Below the pieces are notes generated by a model, which ran no database searches, was not told the origin of the DNA, and saw nothing but the letters and a program-made list of their open reading frames with translations. Shown here piece after piece: positions 7,753 through 11,485 of a stretch of DNA of 11,485 nt. The first letter of the stretch is position 1, and each line of letters opens with the position of its first letter. This DNA comes from Puniceicoccales bacterium (GTDB lineage: Bacteria > Verrucomicrobiota > Verrucomicrobiia > Opitutales > UBA953), in NCBI GenBank assembly GCA_031284845.1, contig JAITXH010000166.1:1-11485 (forward strand), read 5' to 3'. The translations under genes and the position numbers were made by a program.

Positions 7753-7857
7753 AGCCACGAATACGCGAATGTCGCGAATGAGAGCCGCTGCGCTCCAGAT
7801 TTTTGAATTTTAATTTATTTGTATCTCATTCGCGACATTAGCGCATTCGCGGCTAAA
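7750..7857. repeat. 108-bp dispersed palindromic repeat, copy B
   Basis: Same element as at 73-180. TTTAGCC at 7750-7756 faces GGCTAAA at 7851-7857, and 32 of the outer 37 bases match the opposite arm, so the potential stem is better preserved than in copy A. The arms are built on a heptamer: CGCGAAT at 7764-7770 and 7773-7779, and its complement ATTCGCG at 7828-7834 and 7845-7851. The right half of the centre contains TGTATCTCATTCGCGACAT, identical in both copies. It lies between convergent genes. It may act as a two-way transcription barrier, but only the + strand has a terminator-like T-run nearby. Confidence 0.85.
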
Positions 7858-7868
7858 CATCGTCCTCT

Positions 7869-7885
7869 AATTCGTGCAATTCGTG
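7869..7885. repeat. Short direct repeat AATTCGTG x2 next to copy B
   Basis: AATTCGTG occurs at 7869-7876 and again at 7878-7885, separated by one base and 11 bp from the end of copy B. The motif resembles the CGCGAAT/ATTCGCG heptamer of the palindrome, so it may be the remnant of a related repeat. It falls within the last 45 bp before the stop codon of the minus-strand surface-protein gene and is non-coding. Confidence 0.4.
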
Positions 7886-7912
7886 GATGAAAATTGTCTC
7901 CCTCTGCCTTTC

Positions 7913-10900
7913 TTATTTGCTTCCCGTCCTTTCGCCTGTGCTCAACGCAAATACGCCAGACTCCACCTCGCCATCTCCGGCAATGTGCGTGTAAATGCCG
8001 CCCGTGCTCGAGGTAAACTCGAGTTGGATTTCCCCGCTTTCCACTGCGCTGTCCTCCGCGAAGACAACGTAACTCAAACGGGCCGTTGTCGCCGATTGCC
8101 GCTCATAGGCGTAGGTGCCATTGGAGAGTTCCACCGCAGAAAAGATTTCCAGAACTGCCGCGCCCTCGTCGAGATCCAACACCGTGCCTGCAACAAGCGC
8201 GGCAGGAGCAAAGGAGAACAGATTTTCGACCTGTCCCCCGGTGACATCACCGGAGTTTGCGCTGGAAGCACCCAGTGCGGGCAGGATGCCCGCGCTCCCA
8301 GGACGAACCGTTACACTCCCGGGAGACAAGATACCCGTGTTCCTGTAGAGAGCCACTGCACTGCCTCCGGCCAAGCCGGGAAGCTCTGACGTCCCCGAAG
8401 CGAGTCGGAGATTCGCGCCCCCGGACGCCCCGGCAAAAGTTACCGACACCGTCGCAGACACAGCGTATTTCTCGCCCGCAGGATTCGTCACCCGCACCGT
8501 GTATTCACCGGACTCCGCCGCCTTGTAACTCGACTTATCGGCCCCCGGTATCACCACACCGTCTTTCTCCCAACGATAGAGCAACTTCGCCGTGCCGGTC
8601 GCCTTTGTAGTCAGGCTTACCGTCTTGCCTGCAGCCAAATTGGAACGCTTCGCCTCGGAGGTCGTGATTGTCACACTAGGCGGGATAATCACGGTCGGCT
8701 TGATCGCCTTGCTCTTCACCGAAGAAAGCGGCTTCGTGCCTTTGGCATCCCGCTCGACCGTCTCCACGACAACCGTATAGCTGTCGGTTTTGTCGCCGAA
8801 CGCAGGCGTTGTGAATGAGTCCGTCAATTCGTAGGTATTTTCCGTGCGGCCCACCACATCTTTGCCTTTCAACCAGAGGTAATTCAACGGCCCGGTGCCG
8901 GTCCCCGATTGGAGAGTCACCGTGAGGCGCAGCGATTCACCTTTGACCACACTGTTGGCAACTCCCGTCACTGTAGCGCCGGGCACAGGTTCAGCGAAAA
9001 ATCCGCTGATTTTGGCGGCAGTGAAAATCTTCACCTTACCAAACCTATAGGGCACCGATACTTCCGGCAATGCCGCCTTGCTCATCGGATCAATAGGCGT
9101 GTATTTGAGTGTAACGGTAAATTCGCCGGAAACTTTAGTCGTCAATGATTTACCACTGATTGCTTTTCCCTTGGCATCGGTCACGATATTCCCCGCCCCA
9201 TCCGTCCAAACATAGACCGCCTTTGTACCTCTCAGCAGTTTAGTACCTTTGGGAACAAGCAGATCTTTCGGCGCAGTGAGTTTCACGCCTTTCGTGGAAA
9301 GCCCAAAAAGGGCATAACTCGTCACGGTGAGAATCGCTGATTCACTGGTGATGCTGGCACCAGTAACGTCGCAGACGACCACTTGATAATTTCCGGCATC
9401 TTTTGATGCGACGCATCCGAGTGCCAATGTCGCACTGGTCGCACCAGCGATTTCTTGTCCATTGTGAAACCATTTGTAGGTCAATCCTCCTGAACCCGTA
9501 GCAACAACAGTGAAATTCACTGCCTCGCCCTCGAGAACGTTCTTATTTCCAGGAGCATGAGTAATTTTCAGAGAATTGCCACCGTCTCCCCTACCGCCGT
9601 TCACGGAATGAGTGAAAGTGTTTTTCGCCGAATCCAATGCGGCAACTGCAGCGTCAATTTCTGCTTGCGTAGCAGCGGCGTCGTAGAAGACCACCTGAGC
9701 GACGACGATGGCAACTTCAATGGCAGCTTTCTCGGCAGCAGAGTACTGCCCTGTACCCTCGCCAACAACGGCTCCAGCCAACAAAGCATTAGTCGCATCA
9801 AGCAGATCCTTCAAAGCGTTACGGTTCCCCGTTAGGGGCACGGAATTTACAGTCAACATATACGGTCCAAAAGTCCCATAGAGCCCCGACTGCGTATTCA
9901 AGATACCAACGCGGTAAGCCCCGCTGTCAGAGATAGTCGCCGCCGAAATCCTAAATGTTGCATTCGTAGAGGAGGAAATGTTTTTCCAGGTGACCCCATC
10001 CACTGCGAGTTTTTGCCATTGATAAACAAACTCTGAAATGTCTCCTTGCGGTATCACGCTAAAATTAACCTCTCCACCAATGGAAACGATTTGTGTGTAG
10101 GGAGGTTGCGCTAAAATCGCTGGGGTCGGTTCTTGTTCAACTTCCAAAGCGACAAGATACCAGTCATTACCGTTTTTCCCAATTGTTGCCCCATTGACAA
10201 CGCCATAGCGGATTTTCCCGACTTTTATCGTTCCTGAAAATATGCCCGATCCTCCTTGCGTGGAAACAACTAAAATTTGAGCATCGGGTTCAGTCGGAAC
10301 TGTGCCGCTATTTGAAAAGAGTATCTCATGCGAACCGCTGCTTGTTCCCTGAATAACAACCGTATTTGCTTCACCTGCCATAATATCAATATTCAAATGA
10401 AAGTCTCCGGAACCAGTGAGATTTTTTGAGGCAGTTATGCGACTACCAAGCTGTTCAAATTTTACAATCCCATCATTATGAATATTGCCAACGGTGTAAT
10501 TTAAACCACTCGCTACAAAAGCAGCGAAATGGGATAGATTTTGTGGAGCGGAGACAGGTTTCCCTGTCCCTGTCATAATGAAGGAGGCACTTGAAGCAAC
10601 ATGGAGGTCATTTCCGATAATGTCGGTCTTGTTAATAATAAGTTGCCCCTCTTCCACTCGCACGGTGCTACGCGTCGTTTTTTCTTCTATAATAAGCGAG
10701 CCCGTACCCATTTTCCGGATTTGTGTTACATTTACAGAGTTGTCGGTGCTTACGCCCAAGGTGAACGGAATGTCTCCGGTAACATTAAAAATTTCACTTT
10801 CTTTCAATTCGCTAAGGCACTGCCCACCAAAAGAAATAAGATACTCGGTTCCGTCCGCACTAATTCTTCCGACAGGAAATGAAGAAAAGGTTAGAGGGCT

Positions 10901-11485
10901 AACAATTGTCCATTGTCCCGTAATTCCCCCTTTCGCTCGCAAGATGGCAAATTCGGTTCCGGCATCATACATTCTCGTGATGTTCACCTTGCCCGAGAGA
11001 GCTGCAGACCCGTCAATGTCAATCTCAGCAACTTCCTGTTGAAAAGAAGGTTCAAATGTGGAATTGTTTTTGAATACAATGCTTCCTTTGCCGGAGAGAA
11101 CACCATTATCCACAATTTTTATACGACCAGAACTTTCCACATTCAAAACACCTGAATATGCTATATCCACTTTTGCGTAATTAACAAATGTGGCTTCCAA
11201 ATTCACATTGCCGGAAATAAGAAAATAATTGCTGTTATTCATCAACACAATTTCACGCAACGCTTTCCCTGAATGCCAATCAAACAGACCAGAAGCAACA
11301 ATGGCTCGCTGCTGGTTGGCATAATATTCCGTCGAAGAAGATAGGCGCGTATTATCTGAAACAAAAATTTCCATCTCAGCAAAAACAGATCTCTCAATGG
11401 AAGAGGAATAGCCAAGATTCTGATTATTTAGCAAACCACCGGAAATCGTGCCTAAGTACGCCACAGGGACATTGGTATGCCCAGT
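7913..11485 (-). CDS. Giant Ig/FIVAR surface protein with autotransporter-like passenger, 5' end missing
   Basis: The frame is open to the window edge (seven more codons before the GTG at 11464), so the true start lies outside. Residues here count from that GTG; 1183 are visible beyond it. Residues 1-440 are beta-rich and Asn/Ser/Gly-rich. Residues about 249-278 (KMGTGSLII, then VRVEEGQLIIN) match the autotransporter-associated beta-strand repeat, so this part probably folds as a beta-helix. Residues about 449-540 are an Ig-like domain (YQWQK, ISDSGAYRVG). Residues about 548-621 resemble a FIVAR domain (AAATQAEIDAAVAALDSAK). A second Ig domain is at about 632-716 (YKWFHNGQEI, KDAGNYQVVV), a Lys-rich beta region at 717-815, and further Ig-like domains at 818-925 and 927-1010 (YRWEKDGVVIPGA, AESGEYTVRV). 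The last ~170 residues hold a beta hairpin-like segment around GTYAYERQSATTARLSYVVF. No PEP-CTERM, LPXTG or C-terminal beta-barrel is seen, so its export and anchoring route is unclear. An adhesive or matrix role is inferred. Confidence 0.8.
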   Translation of the reverse strand, partial: TGHTNVPVAYLGTISGGLLNNQNLGYSSSIERSVFAEMEIFVSDNTRLSSSTEYYANQQRAIVASGLFDWHSGKALREIVLMNNSNYFLISGNVNLEATFVNYAKVDIAYSGVLNVESSGRIKIVDNGVLSGKGSIVFKNNSTFEPSFQQEVAEIDIDGSAALSGKVNITRMYDAGTEFAILRAKGGITGQWTIVSPLTFSSFPVGRISADGTEYLISFGGQCLSELKESEIFNVTGDIPFTLGVSTDNSVNVTQIRKMGTGSLIIEEKTTRSTVRVEEGQLIINKTDIIGNDLHVASSASFIMTGTGKPVSAPQNLSHFAAFVASGLNYTVGNIHNDGIVKFEQLGSRITASKNLTGSGDFHLNIDIMAGEANTVVIQGTSSGSHEILFSNSGTVPTEPDAQILVVSTQGGSGIFSGTIKVGKIRYGVVNGATIGKNGNDWYLVALEVEQEPTPAILAQPPYTQIVSIGGEVNFSVIPQGDISEFVYQWQKLAVDGVTWKNISSSTNATFRISAATISDSGAYRVGILNTQSGLYGTFGPYMLTVNSVPLTGNRNALKDLLDATNALLAGAVVGEGTGQYSAAEKAAIEVAIVVAQVVFYDAAATQAEIDAAVAALDSAKNTFTHSVNGGRGDGGNSLKITHAPGNKNVLEGEAVNFTVVATGSGGLTYKWFHNGQEIAGATSATLALGCVASKDAGNYQVVVCDVTGASITSESAILTVTSYALFGLSTKGVKLTAPKDLLVPKGTKLLRGTKAVYVWTDGAGNIVTDAKGKAISGKSLTTKVSGEFTVTLKYTPIDPMSKAALPEVSVPYRFGKVKIFTAAKISGFFAEPVPGATVTGVANSVVKGESLRLTVTLQSGTGTGPLNYLWLKGKDVVGRTENTYELTDSFTTPAFGDKTDSYTVVVETVERDAKGTKPLSSVKSKAIKPTVIIPPSVTITTSEAKRSNLAAGKTVSLTTKATGTAKLLYRWEKDGVVIPGADKSSYKAAESGEYTVRVTNPAGEKYAVSATVSVTFAGASGGANLRLASGTSELPGLAGGSAVALYRNTGILSPGSVTVRPGSAGILPALGASSANSGDVTGGQVENLFSFAPAALVAGTVLDLDEGAAVLEIFSAVELSNGTYAYERQSATTARLSYVVFAEDSAVESGEIQLEFTSSTGGIYTHIAGDGEVESGVFALSTGERTGSK
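8275..8295. repeat. Intragenic GC-rich palindrome read through as protein
   Basis: GTGCGGGC (8275-8282) and GCCCGCGC (8288-8295) form an 8-pair stem with one T-G wobble around the loop AGGAT. On the minus strand it is in frame and encodes the AGILPAL segment of the surface protein, near residues 1057-1065, between the last Ig domain and the C-terminal region. From memory, related palindromes and the peptide AGILPA recur in verrucomicrobial genomes; I cannot confirm that here. No second copy is visible in this window. Confidence 0.55.

Noticed and set aside
10578..11042. 154-codon + strand open frame within the surface-protein gene
   Set aside because: It is antisense to the long minus-strand frame, has no domain or start signal, and ends without any context supporting a gene.
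11462..11464. GTG at 11464 as the true start of the surface protein
   Set aside because: The frame stays open through seven more codons to the window edge, and the visible N-terminus is mid-passenger with no signal peptide.

Overview
The window looks like chromosome of a Gram-negative bacterium of the Verrucomicrobiota, most likely an Opitutales/Opitutaceae-type member. This is inference from family content: a secreted DUF4838 protein, an acyltransferase fused to a GT9 heptosyltransferase, a DUF4340 envelope protein, a giant Ig/FIVAR surface protein with autotransporter-type passenger repeats, weak Shine-Dalgarno signals, and dispersed palindromes built on a CGCGAAT core. No rRNA, tRNA, CRISPR array, transposase or integrase is visible.

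Layout. Positions 1-256 are non-coding as far as I can tell and hold palindromic repeat copy A (73-180); I see nothing convincing in 1-72. Four genes then run on the + strand: a secreted DUF4838 protein (257-2872); a fused LpxL-type acyltransferase/GT9 glycosyltransferase (2960-4972); a membrane-anchored DUF4340 protein with three internal modules and a Pro/Ala tail (4995-7169); and a small membrane-anchored protein of unknown function (7301-7708). The gaps are 87, 22 and 131 bp, so genes two and three are the best operon pair. A hairpin plus T-run at 7730-7752 ends the block. The 87 bp and 131 bp gaps hold no recognisable signal.

Positions 7709-7912 separate two convergent genes and contain the terminator, palindromic repeat copy B (7750-7857) and a short AATTCGTG direct repeat. 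The rest of the window, on the minus strand, is the 3' part of one very large surface-protein gene (7913 to beyond 11485). It has an AT-rich beta-helix/autotransporter-like part, then an Ig domain, a FIVAR-like helical domain, further Ig domains, and a C-terminal part carrying an in-frame palindromic insertion.

How the genes fit together: all five products are predicted to act in the cell envelope or outside it (outer-membrane lipid and sugar assembly, inner-membrane anchored proteins, secreted polysaccharide-related and adhesion proteins). I see no defence, mobile or biosynthetic system. The points most worth checking are the acyltransferase-GT9 fusion with an apparently lost GT9 acceptor-side Asp, the two matching 108-bp palindromes, and the palindrome read through as protein in the surface-protein gene.
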